A stretch of 64,000 nt of DNA from Dermatophagoides farinae (GCF_024713945.1 NC_134679.1:2051001-2115000); one strand, 5' to 3'. Numbered from the stretch's first letter, positions 1 to 32,337 are shown. Program-made: numbers and translations. Notes: a model not told the origin generated them from the letters alone.

Positions 1-3000
1 TGAAAACTTGAACTTTTTCTTTCAATCTTTGGCTATATTTTGGCTAGATTTTCATATCCAATTTTTTTTTTCGTTGATGAATTCAAACAAAATAAAAAAA
101 AATTCAAGCAAGTGTCTGATTTAGAAAAAAAAATTCGTCAGTATGTTTCTTTGCAATGGGCGTGTTTGTATCTGTATTTGATCCATTGGTGTGTGTGAGT
201 GTGTCTTTATTTACGTCTGGATTGGATGTCATCCACATCAGTGGCCACCCAGACATTTGAAAAGTTAATTAAAAAAAAAGTTGATGATGATGATGTCATG
301 ATGATTTGTGTCTGATGATTTTTTCCAATTAACTAACGAAATATCCATTTGGTTTTTTTTCTATGCGATTTGTTTGTGTTTGGATGCACATCTTCATCAT
401 CATCATCATCGTCATCATCATCATATAATGAATTGAGAGGAGAGTATAGTGTGGAGAGGGATGGACAAAGTATTTGTCAAACAAACGAGAAAAAAAAGTT
501 TGTCATTGTCAACAAAAGGTCAACAATCTTGTGTATGTTGTATTTGTCATCGGATGATATGACTGGTTGAAACATTGGTGTCACACATGTTGTTGTTGTT
601 GTTGTTGTATGAGATGCGATATAGTTGAGCCACCTTTACGCTACAATGACCATGGATGGATGGTTATTGGATATATTTTGAAGAAAAGAAAGCCTATTTG
701 ATGATATAGAGCAACAAACAATATAAGGACCCATATACCATTCTATTTCATTTCGATTTACATCTCTTAATGGATGGCTGGGAATAGATCTATGGTAGAT
801 AGATGTTACAATCATTTAGATTCAAGCTATATCGATTGGTTTATTTTTTTTTATTTATTATTTGTTCCAAATATCTCGGGTGTCTGATATGACACTTTTT
901 GGTTTTGTGTTTATGTGTCCACTAATTCTGTTTCAATGGTTATTTTTTTTCTGTTGCTGTTCAGAAGAAAAATTGGCTCGATTAAATCGAGTGAATTCAG
1001 GTTTAAAAGCGGAAAAAAATTGTATCACTATATATGAGCATGGTACACTATTAAATTTTTTTTTCAATAGATTCCCCTTCCAAATAATGTGATTTTTGTT
1101 TTTGTTTCTGGATGTTTTGGTTATACAATAAAATCAATAAGCAAAAAACAAAATCAGATTTGATGCTAAACAAGTGATATTCTTGATTTTTCATCTTGAT
1201 TCTTGATTACATCTATCACATGCACACATTTTATATACACATTAAGAGAGAGAGAGAGAGAAAGAAACAAGCAGACCATTAGGCAGCAACAACAAATGTA
1301 CATTGGTAGTATTATCAATAGAAACAAACACTAAAGAAAATCTATAGTTTCTAAATAGGACCTTAGTTTTTTTTTCTGGATCAGGAAAAAAAAACAGCTG
1401 GCTAGCACTTTTAGTTTGTTTAATGTTATAGGCGTAAACCATAAGACGAAAAAAAATGTGTGACCGCTGCCGCTGTTGTTGCCATTTGATATCACATAGG
1501 ATGGATGCTTGGTTGGTTGGTTGGTTGGTCGCTTAGTTGGTCGGTTGACTGCTTGGATGGATTTGTTTCAAGCTTGGATGGATGACTGAGTGTCTGTCTG
1601 TATGTGTGTGTGTGTTTAGGTTTTTTTTTGGAACGTCTTTTTACCATTTTAACCAAAATGACAGCAAGTATTCGTGTGTGTGTGTATGTGTGTGCATTTG
1701 CTTCGTTTGATTCTTGCCATCATTTTTATACTCCTCTATTACACTATATCCTGAATCACTTTGGATCTTTCGTTTTTTCTTTCTTTTGCCATTTTGATCG
1801 CTTTAACATTTCTCTCTCTCTCTCTTTCACTCATTGAATTGAAAAAAATACGTCACTTATACTATCGCTGTAGTAAACTTGTAGACTAAAAACTGTTACT
1901 TATTCGTTGTTGTTGTTGTTTTTTTTGCTATCGAAAAAAAACTTGGCTAAATCGTTTGACAAAATAGAACGATTCGATGGATGGATGGATGAACGGATGG
2001 ATTCATTTTATGTTATTCATCTGAAAACTATCGATCGGATCATCGAATCAATCTGTTTATGTTTGTTAATCATTCGCCCTAATGGTCCATATGCACACAC
2101 ACACACACATACAGAGTGATAGATAGAGAAGATATATTTATTTATAACGGTTCACGGTTTTTTTTCGCTATTTACAAATGATTGGATACATTGTCTGTCA
2201 CTTGTTGTTGTTGTTTTGAACGTAAAATGTCAAAAAGAAGAAAAAGAAGAAGCATTGACATTCATGCTCCAAATTTTATTTGTATAAACATTGATGTAAT
2301 TAAGTTTTTTTTTTCTTTACGATGGATAGATGGATGAATGGATGAATGAATGAATTGTCAAAATGAATCTTGCGATATTATATGATTAGGGTCTCGTGCC
2401 AAGATTAGTGTTTTTGCTGGTATACTGGTGGTGTTCGATGAACCATTTTGGTTTAATAGGTCAGTTGATGTGTGTGTTTTGATTTTTATAACACAATTTG
2501 GATATATATGTGTGTATTTTGTTAGTGTTTAACAGAGAGGCTAGTTAATAAAGTTTTGAGAAAATACCCAGGAGAGATTGCTTGATTTTTGGTCTGTGTT
2601 TTTTTTTGTTTTTGTTTTTGTTTTGTTTGGTTTCTGTCATTTTCAGCCATAACGTTGTTATTATGATTTTTATATATTTACTTGTTATTTTCCTATTCCT
2701 TTTTCAGCTGATGATTTCAAGTATAACTTATAAATAAAATTGATACGTCAAATGGATTCATGATGATGATGATGATCATATATGAAAAGCATAGCGGCCA
2801 ATACATTTCATAGATTCACAGAATTCGTTCTAGGTCCAAATAAAAATAGATAGAAAGAACATCAAAAACAACAAGAAGAAGAAGAAGAAGAAGAAATGAA
2901 AATAGTATAGTATTTGAAGAAATTGCTTTTTGTATGTGATTCTTTTTTTTCTTTTTCCATCACTATTCTATCTCAATATTTCTTCTATATGCCTGCATTC

Positions 3001-4281
3001 ACCAACAACAACTGTCGATCGGCATTTGCAATTATTCTGTCCGGCCAAACGTAAAATTTGGAAATTAAAATCATAGACACTGTATGTATGTATGTATGTG
3101 TTTGTGATGTGTATAGATTGAGCAAGACTAGATCTTTGGGATAGCCTAAGCAAAAAAAAAAAAGAAAGAAAGAAATGAGAAAAAAAGAGAAAACCACGAT
3201 TCATCGAGTGAATAGAATCGAAATGAAACAACTCTTCATAATCATCATCATCATCATCAGACAATGAATAACGAAAATGGAATTAGAATTCGACATATAC
3301 TTGATGGTTTGAACAATAACAACAACAAAAAGACTGGGAAAACTTTCTATTTTGACAATCTAACCAAATATATCTCTTCATCTCCAATCAAAGAAAATAA
3401 AAATCATAGCATAGATTTTTTTCTCCATCCAGATTCGATATCAATTCAAATCAAATTGTTTGGTCATTGGAATTGGATTTTTTTTTTTTTTTTTTTGATT
3501 CCTTATCAAACAGAAAATTCCATTGATTATTGAGATTGAAAATATAATCTTGATTTGTATTGGATCTGTAAAGATAGAAAATTATTCCTGATAGACAGAT
3601 GAACAAACAAACAAAAAAAAAATCAAACATTTGTTTCAGCAGGTTTTTTTTCGATTGACAATTTGGTTGATGATGGTGGATTGTTCAAAAAAACAAAAAA
3701 AAACAACAAGAATCTAACACATCGAATGTTTAGGATTTGAATGTGAATGTGATTGTGAGTGGCCATGAGATTCTTGTATGACATTCAATAATGTTTTCGA
3801 TGTGAATGTAAAGATTAGAAAATTCTTTTCCATTCATTTTACTATTACTACTATTATTAGTATACGACAAGCCTGTCAATGTCAGATTTTTCTTTTGTTG
3901 TTGATTTGTTTCTGGAACGAGTTTTTTTTCGCTGTTTTTTTCTGATCATGATCAACTGATAATGATGAACAATGTTTGATGATGATGATGACGATGGTTA
4001 TAAGGATTGTATTCTCGTGGCCAATTTGTTCACAGAATCGTTGGTCTATTGTTGTTTTTGAACAAAAAACTGTTATCGTAAGCGATTGAGACATTTTATT
4101 ACCAAACATACACACACACACATACACGAATGAAAAATCATTGAATGACAAGTGACACATGTGTATCTATACACACAGACACACGGGTATATTTTACTAT
4201 TAATACTACTACGGATATACGACCCCTTATCCCATTTACATTGATAACGACATTAAAAATTTTGTATGCGGTATTTGTGTC

Positions 4282-4360
<79 letters not shown>

Positions 4361-5876
4361 GGCATTGGGGACATGACATGAAAACGCCAGAAAAAAAAGA
4401 AAATGAATTCGACATGAATGACGACAACATATGCGACAATGATGTGAATGATTTTGTCACCCGATAATTGTCTTTAGCACCAGCAGCAGAATCCAATATT
4501 ATTTCCGATTATATTCGGTAGCATGTGTGTGGCCAGAAGAAAGAAGAAAGAAGAAAAATCAAAAAAAAAACATTGGACAATTCATAGTTGTTGTTATAAA
4601 TTATTACAATCAGGAACATACGCCAACAACAACAAAATCTACCAAATCATTATGACTTGTTTGTTGTTGTTGTGGGGGGCCAAATAGAAAATAAAAACAC
4701 CAGATTGGATTACAAAAAAAAAAAAAAAAATTTCTTAATTTGATTATTACCATTGTTGAATGAAAAAGAAAACAAAAATCGATATAGTAAATTATTCGTT
4801 ATTTTTCATCATACTTTTATTATCACAATTACCCATTAAACATGTATAATATATGTGTTTGATCCAGTTATTATCATTATTATTATGTATGGATATTAAT
4901 GTCGTAAAAAGATGTTTCATTCACTCTGATTTACCAATTGAATTTATTGAATTCCTCTCTCTCTCCCTCTAATTCATCATCTCAAATAAGTCATAATCAA
5001 ATTGATGTGAAATTCAATGATTTGTTTTTATTTTCATCCATAATTCTTCATCATTCGTTTGTGTAATCAGTGAAATAGATAGTGAAAGAAAGTGAGAAGA
5101 AAAAAAAACAAAGCTCTATATAATACAATGGATAAATGAAAAAAAAAACATGAATTTTCAAAATGAATGATCCGATCGTCATTGATTTTTCTCTCATTCA
5201 TTCATTCATTTGTTATTTTATTATTTGGGCGTATAATGTTTTTTTGTATGACATGCCTGCTTTTTGGTGTTTGAAATTTGTGATTTTGGAATGTTTTGTT
5301 TTGTTTTATTTCATGATGCTTACAAACAATGAATGATGACGACACAATATGGAACAACAACAACAACAACATATCATCAACTACGTTGAACAAATTGAAA
5401 AAAATGGAAAAAAATGTTCCAGAAATCAAATCAAAACAAAATAATTTGCGAAATAAAAAATGAAATGAAATGAATTTACAGGATGATGAAAAAAATGATT
5501 GGGTTTGTCTCTCTTGGTATGTGATTGATTGATTGATTGATTGTGATCATGATGAAATGATTGTGATTGTTATGTAAATGTTTCATTTGTTGTTGTTGTT
5601 GTTGTGTTTTGGTTTGTTTTTTTGTTTTTTTTCAAAAAAATAATATTCACATTACAATTTTTTTTTCGTTGTTACAAAAATTTTTAATTTTTTTCTTTTT
5701 TACTAAGGTCGATTTTTTTTGTATTGTGTTTGTTGGTGTGGGTGTGGAAGGGAAAAAAGTCCCAAATTATAATGACTTTGTCATCATTTGTTTGGGTGGT
5801 GTGTGTGTGTCGATATTTGAAATGATTGATTGAATTTGTTGATTTTTTTTTCTATTTGTTTTTTCTCTCTCAATTA
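1..5876. other. Non-coding 3' flank of Pax6
   Basis: No open frame here looks like a protein. The longest ones are translations of (TG)n, (CAT)n or poly-T tracts. The stretch lies downstream of the Pax6 stop codon on the minus strand, so its right part should hold the Pax6 3' UTR. Minus-strand AATAAA-like strings occur near 5215-5222 and 5027, but the real poly(A) site cannot be fixed from sequence. The main landmark is the long (TG)n run at 4286-4356. Confidence 0.6.
4286..4356. repeat. (TG)n microsatellite, about 71 nt
   Basis: Uninterrupted TG dinucleotide run, the longest microsatellite in the window. It is read as poly Cys-Val or His-Thr in spurious frames on both strands. Confidence 0.95.
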
Positions 5877-22194
<16,318 letters not shown>

Positions 22195-22314
22195 TGTATG
22201 ATGCGGATGATGATGGTAATGGTTATGATGATGTGAAGTAGGATGTGTTAAAGCCGTTTTGAATCGTTTATTTTCTATTGTGAATCGTAATCCACAATAA
22301 TGATATGGACTTCA

Positions 22315-25300
22315 ATGATTTTTTTTCAACAAAAAAAAAAAAAAAAAAAAAACACACACACACAAAAGCACAGAAAAAAATATGGAATTTTAACTCTTTT
22401 CCTTTTTCCTATTGTCAAATTTTATTGTCAATCTCTCATCAGTGGTCAGTGATTGGTGGGTAGTGGTGGTGGTGGTGGTGTTGGTGGACACAAGGTGCAA
22501 CAAAAATAGAAAACAAAAATTTTTTTGGTGGCTATAATAAGGGGGATAATAATACAATAATAATTATCATTATCATTTTAAAGTGGTTTTTTCATATATA
22601 TTTAATCAATGAAATGAAATGGGATCTATACATTACATAACATAATAAGAAGCTTATCGATTTGATTGATTTATATTGAATTTCATAATGGTGTGTATCA
22701 TACACACACACGCAAAAAAAATTTGTACAAATTGTTTTCATAATATTACCTTTGTTGTTGTCGTTATTATTATTATTTTTATGCTTACATGCGTAATCTC
22801 TTCTTAAGTGTTTCGCTCTCTCTCTTTCTAGGTTTTTTTTCACATTTTGAACATTGTTGTGTCAACTAAAATTTTGAAAATTGGTGACTTTTTTTTCTCT
22901 CATTTCATCATTGTCGTCGTCGTCATTCTGTCTCCATTATAGTCTCAACAACAAAAAAAAACTAACGACAATGACAAGTAGGTAATAATATTCATATATA
23001 TATCGAAATCCATAAATCCAACAACAACAACAACAATGTTATTGACTTTCATCTGATAAGTGTTTTTATTTTTTCTTCCCTTATTTTTCATTGTAATAAT
23101 CTTCTTAGCTGTATGTAGAAGTTGAATAATCTGAATGAATGAATGAAAAAAACGATTCAATTCGTTTTTTTTATGTTCTACCCTCATAGGTAATGTATAC
23201 TTTAGAGGAAAAAAATTTGTTTGTGAATGAATCGTCATTTTTAGGTTTGGTTTGGTTTGGTTTCTTGTATATACAATTGCTTTTCAAAATATAGAGATTT
23301 CTTCTTTTTTTGATAATCGAAAAAACTACAGAATAAAGTAGCAATGAAATTCTGTAAAAAAATGTTCATTTATCATAGCAACCATCATCATCATCATCAT
23401 TATTACAAATATATCAGCAACCAATCGAGACTACCATTCCTGGAACGCACAGACACACACACGCACTCATTGTTATTATTGTTGTTGTTTCGAAAAAAGG
23501 CATCCCATTCATTTTTTTTTCGCTAAAATTCTGGTTTTTATTTCATTCTTTTTTTTGCTGGTTTTGGGTTCTAGATCGTTGACTTTGACTTTTCCTAACG
23601 AAAAACACACGCCATGTGCGTGTGCCAATTTTGAATTCTTGTTTTATTTCATTCAAATAGAATGTGCATTGTGTGTGTGTATGTGTGTTTGTGTATTGTT
23701 TTCGATTGTTATATCGACAGGACAACCAAAATGAACCTGAATGAGTCCGCAAAAACCACACTGAATACGATTCATATATTCAACTGACCATTTATCTATC
23801 GATTGCGACAAATACTACAATAATAACAATTGAATGAATGATCATCACCATTATCGAATCAAGTGATGATCATTTTTTATCAATTTTTATCGAACATTAT
23901 TTTTTAGCTTTTGTTTGTTTCCTATTGTTGTTGATATATATTTATAGTCATTCATGTATTCCGAAAGGCTAATTTAATTATAACCGAATTCCCTATCGAC
24001 ATTTTAGGCCGTAAATATTTTTTTTCATTTTTTTTCAATGATATTGATGACAAGCGAAATCGACGATTATTGGTTGACCGAGACGAGCGAGAAAAAACGC
24101 AAGAAAAAAAAACGGCGAAAAATACAACAAACCCACAAACAAAGCAAATTTAATAAATCGAAAAAAAACCACAGAATCATTGTGTTTCAATGTGTGTGTG
24201 TGTGTGTGTTGTAATAATATTCTCCATAGAATTGACACACTTAGATTCATTCATGATGATAATGTTGATGATGGTGGTGGTGGTGTTGTCCCGTGAGACA
24301 GTGACAATCATCAGTGAAAAGTGAAAATAGAGAATCCAAGTAAAACTTTTGGGATTTATTGTTTTTTTTTTTTTTTTGGTTGGCCCCCATTTTCATCATC
24401 ATTATTATTATTTGCTAACTACAACACATTTGCAAGGTCATGAGATATTTTTTCGGTGTCATTGTATTTTTGTTGATGGATTGATTATTGATCACAATAT
24501 TGAAATAAAAAAAAAGAGAATTAAATATAACTTACCGTAAATGATGATGGCTAAATGATGAACCCAAATTAGAAAAAAAATATATATAATTTGATGCAAT
24601 TATGCTTTTAATGTTAAGTTGAAGATGATGATGATGATTCTTGGGGTTTAAATTAATGAAAATTATCACAATTTGGAAAAGATGAGTACAGAAATTAATT
24701 TTTTTTCTTCTGCAAAATTGAATTTTTTTTTGGCGAAAAAAAATTCGTTCAAATATTTGTCTTTTTCTTTGATTTTTTTATTTGTCGTCAGTTAAGTTAA
24801 TGATTAATTGATTCTGATCGAATTTTTTTTGTCTTTTTTTGATTTTTTTTTCGGGCCAGATGATGATTTTATAGATGGCAATGTTTTTTCTATTTTTTTC
24901 CTAAATTTTGGTAATACTTGGCTATTGGCCACATAACCACCATGTGCGCACAAATACACACAGTGTTCCGGTTTTGATTATTTTCTTTTTATTTTGTGGA
25001 TCATTGATTAAACGAGTGAAATGTTTTTATGTGTGTGTGTGTTTGTGTGATTGAAGAAGAAAAATTCAATGAAGAATGAATTAAGAAAAATAAAAAAAAA
25101 ACCAAAAAATCAACGATGATAATTCGAATTGAACGATTCATTGAACGGATGAGTTCATCATATATATATATATAGGTTGAATTGAACAAAAAAATTGATG
25201 ATTGACCAATCAAAAATGATGATGATGATTCAGAAACACTAATCTAATTCACAAATGAACGTGTTGAAAATTTTTAAACGACAACAGATGAAATAAAACA

Positions 25301-27567
25301 ATCCTGTGTGTTGTGTGTGTGTGTGTATTATTTGGTATGACAATTTTTTCATTCAAAACGATTGGATTTGATTCGATTATAGCCAAATACAATATATCAA
25401 AACTGAAATCAATCAGGAAGATGATGATGATTATTTGGTTTCAAAAATTATGTATGACGAAAAAATAACTCGTTGTTTCAATGATGATGATAATGGTTGA
25501 ATGAAATTCAATGGCAAATTGTTAATTGTCAATTTGTTTGTGTGTACGTTTGTGTTTCACTCGTTTTTATTTTCATTCTTGATCGGGCATAACGAATTGA
25601 ATGTAAAGATTTTTATATTTTATTTTGTTTGTCGTCGACACACACACACACTATTTGATCTAAATACTAATATGCATTTATATACTCACACATATTTACC
25701 GTTTGATTGCACCTCAACACACACATATACACACACACTCATTGACATGACAGAAATAATATCAAACGAAACAAACGAAGATGATTTTCTTTTTTCTTTT
25801 TTTTTTTTACTGGCTATTTTGTTGTCAAACAAAATGAATGAAATTGAAAATAATAACAACAACAACAACAAAAACAATCCAAACAACCATATAATAATCA
25901 ATGGCAACATATATAAACAGGCGGTACTTTTTTGGTTGCACACATACACATTCATTCAAGGCGTACCAAATAAAAAAAAAATTTAGTTTCATATTCTATT
26001 ACTGCTACTGTCGTACGCTTGATTTGTTTCATCCTCTTTTTTTTTCTTTGTACTACAAACAAACTTTGTGTATTCATCAATGTTGATTGTACTTATGCAG
26101 CAGATGAACAAAAAAAAATAGAAAATGGAAAATGGGGGCCACACATATATATAGTTGGGTTTGTGTTTAGTAGGCCGGATTTTATTTTGCCGCCTTTCAT
26201 TTTATTTCTTACTGTGTATAGCTTTGATTGGTGTGTATGATCTCCAATAATGAACGTAGGGAAAGACCACTCCCGCTTTATTTTGTATACTAGCCAATGT
26301 ATTTGCTTGAATGAATTTTGTTTTCGTTTTTATGCGTATAATGCAAACAAACTTGAATCAGAAAAAAAACAACATAGCAAACATGAATTCTTGGATGTGC
26401 TACTCCGATGCTAGTGGCCATAAAATGAATTGATCCAAAAAAAAAAAAAAATTTTTGTTTGATTTTGGAATGGTATCCAAACACAACACAACGCCGAAGC
26501 ATCCATAACAAATATCAAGAAAATGATGGCGGTAATAATGATGATGGTTGTTCGTTCTAGCTGTATATCACTGTGTAGAATCATCATCATCATCATCATT
26601 GATATATGCACCTTAATTTTGGATTTCTACATAAAATTCTTTCGTTTTTTTTTATAACAAAGAAAATATAAATTAATATCATCATTGTTAATGTACAAAA
26701 AAATGACGAAATTCCTTTTTTTTCCATTCTCTTAATCCAATGAGAAACGGTACAATTCGGAAATTTCTTATTCACAAATGGAACAAAACTTTTGATTCCA
26801 GAAAAAAAAATTCCAAATTCATTCATGAAATTACCACGCGAAATAACCACAAAGTTAATTTAATTTCAAGAATTTTTTTTTTTGATTTGTAGAAATAAAA
26901 ATAGAGACAAGTCATCAAATTAGCATCATCATCATCATCATCATGAATTGTTTCAAATGATGATGAGAATTAAATTCAAATTATCATTATTAAAATGTCA
27001 TTTTTCAACATTTTTATTGGAGAAAAATTTCATATTTTACGTCGGCCGCATCGTCATTTAACACTTTTTTTTCATTCTAAAGATGATTAATCTTTATGAC
27101 CATTAGAACTGTTTCAAACTGCTCGGTTTGTCTGTTTCCACAAATGTATCGAAATGGATTGATTGGTCAACAGACAGACAAACAAACAAACAGAAAAAAA
27201 AGAAAGCCGCTCTCATTTATTTCAATGAAAATCCGTTTCTCATTTCGTTTTTCATTTTTGCTTGACAAAAAAAAAGAAAAACGGTTAAAACGGCTTTCAC
27301 TTCAAGAAAGGCTGTGTCTCGACACATTTTTCATTTTTTTTTCTCCATTTAGATTCATTCATTCATTCAATGCGGTATTCGATTTTCGGGTTCTCTTTTT
27401 TTTGTTGTTTTGTTTTCGTCTTCTCTTTTAATCATAATGATTGGTTTCAGATTAAATTGAATTGAAAAAAAATTGATTCATTCATCTATGAAACTATTAT
27501 TATTATTTTGTCTTGTTGTGATTATTATGGGAACCTCTAGATAAAATAAAAAAGACCTAGATCTTAC
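22315..27567. other. Non-coding stretch, probably Pax6 5' region
   Basis: Microsatellites, homopolymers (an A22 run near 22331) and low-complexity frames only. A donor-like GGTAAGTT on the minus strand near 24534 could end a non-coding 5' exon of Pax6, but nothing else supports it. Confidence 0.5.
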
Positions 27568-27599
27568 CTGTGTTTTCGTCTTTCAAAAGCAGCAAGCAT
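27568..27599 (-). CDS. Pax6: Candidate first coding exon of Pax6
   Basis: A minus-strand ATG at 27599 opens MLAAFERRKH and runs into a full-consensus donor, CACAG|GTAAGAT, in phase 2. That is the phase needed to join the acceptor at 22310 and continue without stop into ...[14 protein letters not shown]. The join would give a protein of about 738 aa. A competing upstream ATG in another frame ends at a stop inside the exon, and no homologue of this peptide is recognised, so it may instead be a 5' UTR exon. Confidence 0.3.
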
Positions 27600-28408
27600 A
27601 TGTATGCGGCATTGACTTATCTTCTTCTTCTTCGGGAATCGATTTCGAAAAGAGAAAAAAAAATAGGAAATGAATTAGGCCAATGTTTGAGATAATATCA
27701 TATCTATGACTAGACGAAATTTTTTTTTCAAGAAAAAAAAGAACATGTAGACAAATCAAATGACTACATAATGAATTGTAGACGATATTTTTTCGTAGAC
27801 CTCACACATTGGTGGTGGTGGTGACAACATTCGATAATCTTGTCGAGTTTTTTTTTCTTAATTTCATCCGTTACAATTATCATCGGCGCCAGCTTACCTA
27901 TGATCGATTTTTTATTTCTTCAATTCAATTATTGAAAATTATCGATTATCAATTTTCAGCGGAAACAATCATTATTGGAATCGACACAATTTTTTTTCCA
28001 ATATTAATCAAAAGATATTCATCAGTCGAAATACAAATGTTTAATTGTGCGTATTTTTTTTCCACCTCAGGACAAAATGATTCTCTTCATTGGGAGTGAC
28101 TCAACCAAATCGAATTTGGTTGTTCCATTTTTTCCAGTGTATGTGTTATTCAGTGAAAAAAAAGTGAATCCAAATCAAATCAAATGAATGGAGAAAAATT
28201 ATTTTGAATCAATGGATAAAAAAAATGAATGAAAAATGTTTTTTTTTCACTTTTCTAAAAAACTTCTTTTCGCGTTTCAATTCATTCGGTACGGTTACGG
28301 TTATTTTTTAACGATTCATCTTTGGGCCACACACACACACACACACACACCGACATTAAATATTGAATTGATCACGCGTTGCTCGTGTCACCAATGACAC
28401 GATAGTTA

Positions 28409-28445
<37 letters not shown>

Positions 28446-31400
28446 TGACCCTTAATGTCTTATTTTATTTCATGTTTTTTTTTCGTTGACCTCTTTTTTT
28501 TCTCGGTTATCATCGGTTTTCATAATGATAATTTCACACAGCTGATGTGTTGAATTTCAAATTTTTTTTTCTTTCAGTAAATTCAGATTTTTTTTGATGA
28601 ATGTTTAAGAATCACACACACATATATACAACCCATTGGATCATGAGAATGGTCATCGGATAAATAGAAAAAAAAATTTGGATTTTTTTTTTTGATCCAA
28701 ATCACAATATACAGGAAATAAACACACAGGTCAAACCAGGTGAACAATCATAATCATCATATATATACAACAAAACAGTGTAGGTGGCTATTTGGTGTGT
28801 GTGAGAACTTTAAATGAGATTTTGATTTGTTTGTGATTTTTTTTTGAGAGAAAAAAAATATGCAAATTTGTTTATTTATTTATTCGTTTGTTTGTTTGTT
28901 TGTCCATTTATATATCATAAATACATTGGATACATTTTTTTTCTCTCATTGTTCTTGGATCATTCCATTGACCATTGACAGAAACAGCCACATCAGAAAC
29001 ATTGTCGGGGTCAAAGGTAACAATCGTGCACACACACACACACGCAGAGTGATAAAGAAAGACATCAAAATGAATGTCACCGAAACAAAAAGAAAAAAAA
29101 AACGTTTACGGTTTTTTGGACACTATTTTGTTTTTCTCATTGACAAAAATATGAATATCAAATGAATCGATTCAAAACATTATAAACATTTCAATCGATC
29201 GATCGATGTACGATAATTGTGTTCCATACACACAGCATGAATTTGTCAGCTATAAACACATCAATAGTAGTTTTTTCTAATCGATTCGCGTGCTGTTTTT
29301 TTTCATTTTTATTTCATTCATTCAAATTGACCTGGTTTGATTGATTGATTGATTGAATGAATAAATTTGTGCGTTATCTTCTTTTTTTTTGTTATTCATT
29401 TATCTATTAATCATCACTCATCAATAAGCATTCGTCAAAAATCCAAAATGGCAGATGTGTATTTATTATGTATATATCGGGTATTTCTTGTTCAAAATTT
29501 CAAACTTTTATAAAAGAATCGAAAAAAAATTCTACATGATAAAATCGCATTGCAAATTCACAAATGGCCATTGTTTTTGATGCTTTTGAATTCCCTTTAA
29601 TTTGATGTGTGTAAAAAAAAAGAAAAAATCAGATTTTGATTCATGGCCAAAAAAAAAAATCGTTGACGCTAATAATAATTTGAAATTTGATTTGTCATTG
29701 GGTTTTTTTCTCGATTCTTTTTGTTGTTGTCCACCAATTTTTTTGGAACGTGTGTGTATTTGTGCGTGACTACTTGTAATGGAACGACGAAAAAAAAAAC
29801 TCGAAGCAATCAAAAAATGTTGATCAAAGAAAAAAAATGATGGTGGCCATTGCATCTATCCGTGTGTGTGTGTGTGTTTGTGTTTTTCCGTTATATAATT
29901 GCCACACTCTAGTGATTCCTGAAGGATTGATTGGATTAACCTACACAAATACAACAAACATATATCTATATATAGAGAGAGAGAGATAGACAATAGGCAA
30001 ATTATTATATTTCTTGGCAACTAACTACAATCAAGGTTCTATTCCTTGTCCATATAAATAAGGGTTCCCTTATTTTTTTCACGATAATAACTACGGTAAG
30101 AATCGGTCGATTTTTATTCTTAGAATTCTCATGAATCATTTGGCTGTATGTATATTTAAACAACAAACTTAATTCTTATATATGTAGAAGACGTATAAAA
30201 ATCGTCTGTGATTCTGAGCATTTTTTTCTGTTCACAAGGTTAATTGCCATTCGTTTGGCAAAAAAAAAAATTTGATCCATATGAATGAAACACATAGAAT
30301 CTTGACCGTAGATGTGAGTTTGGGATTCTTGTAACTATAAGGGCAATGACAAAATAACGTCGATGTCGATGATGATGATGATGATGATGAGTGTGTACAT
30401 AATAGTAGTAGTACAAAATATCCCCTCTTACAAATCGCAGATAAACAAAACGAATCACTTCAATCGAATGCTGATACTTGAATTTTTACAACTGACTGAA
30501 TTGTTAGAATTCAATCTTCAGGGTTGTTTGTGATTTTTTTTTATTTTTTTTTTCGTTGAAAGAATGAGTTAGTCTTATTACATACATACATACATACATA
30601 GAATAGGCCTGTGTGATGGCTGGTATTTCAGATGCCAAAAAATTATCCTAAAAAAAATGAATGAATGCATTCATTTCATTCAATACACAGTATACTGTTA
30701 TTCTGTCGTTGTTGTCCACATTGTAAATGAATGTGAATGATGGATAATATGGTAGTTATGGCAAACACGTGCATCAAATCAAATCAAAAAAAAAATCCAA
30801 TCCAATCCAGGACAGATTCCATTCTTCTTTTTTTGTTTTGTTTTGTTCTTGTCTAATGTTAGCAATGTATATTTTTTTTTTTTTTGAAACGATATATACA
30901 AGTATGCCAGTTATGTTGTTGTTGTTGTTGTTGTTGCTATTTTTTTCTGTTGTTATTCCGTTGTTGAAACAATTTCCATCATCGTCATCCTCATCATCAA
31001 GTATGAAGAATAATTTAGTCAATGAGACTAGCTGCTGCTGCTACTGCTGCTGTGAAGCATCGATGCTGAACATGTTTGTATCGATGATGGCTATGATATG
31101 GGCAATTGGTTTCACAAGTGGATCGTCATCGTCATCATCATCATCATTATCATTAAAATTCGTTTTTTTTGTATGAATGTATGTATTCTGTAATATACAT
31201 GGAAATTATTATCATTCCTAAGGGTTTTTTTTATATATTCGTTGATATATAATAATTGGTTTATTTGTAAGTTTTTTTCTTCTTTTACCTTTTAATCAAT
31301 ATATTAATGTAGGTGTGTGTGTGTGTGTGTGTGTTATATTAAACTCAATTTTTTTGGGGACAAAAATTAAGAATTTAAATTGTGACAATGTTTTTAAAAA

Positions 31401-32301
31401 TTTTCTTTCCATCACTATTACCATACTATTTTTAAAGAGAAAATAACACTGAAACAAAGTTTCAATATCACGTTTGTATGTTGCTTGCATCAATTTAAAT
31501 TGTCTTCAAATTTTACATAGTTTACGGTGGAAGGGGGTGGCATAGATGAAAATTCAATGACATTTATTTGCAGAGTTTTTCCATAGAAATTTAACTATGA
31601 GATGGATCATCATCATCATCGTTGTTGTTGTTGCTGCTGCTGTTGGTTAGTCGTTGTTTATTTTTATATTTATTTAGACTTTTTTTTTCATTCTCATTCT
31701 TTGATTTATTTTATCTTTATTTTTTTTTCATTTCTTGATAATAATTTATCCTCAATCCAGAGTAAAAAAAAACCTTCTATTTCTATCATTCTTTCTGATA
31801 TAGCTATTATATGGAAGAAAAACTTCAAATGTCTCTATGTGTCCCTGTGTTTTGGATATTCGCTGTGTCAGTGTGTGTGTGTGTGTGCAATGGTAAAACA
31901 TCCTCCGTTTCCATCGGTGCGTTCATGTGCAAGTAATACGAATTTGAAATCTTTTTTTCTCTCTTTTTTCCCTCGTTGAATTTTCTTTCCATGTTTGAAT
32001 GTATTGTTTGAATCCATACACACACACACACACACACACACACAACACACACACAACACACACATAAACAAACAGAGTTTTTTTCTCTGGTTCTTTAGTG
32101 CCTTGGCATTAGACTGGATAGATGGATGGATTGTTGGATAGATGACTGTTTGGGTGGTGGAATATCACCAAAAAAAACCCCAAAAAACATTGGAAATGTT
32201 TCTGATTTTTATTTCTTGCCACTGAATGTTGCATCATTTTTTTTGTTGTTGATTTGTTTTTTGTTTCTATTTTTCATCATTGTTCCAAAAATGTTTGAAT
32301 G

Positions 32302-32337
<36 letters not shown>

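Noticed and set aside
4138-4496. Open frames with poly Cys-Val or poly His-Thr on both strands
   Set aside because: They are translations of the (TG)n microsatellite.
25501-25986. A 161-codon plus-strand frame
   Set aside because: Built from (AC)n and (AAC)n repeats and T-runs (HTHT, NNNN, FFF).
30769-31176. A 135-codon plus-strand frame
   Set aside because: Composed of poly Leu, Ser, Cys and Phe from (GTT)n, (TCA)n and T-runs, with no family motif.
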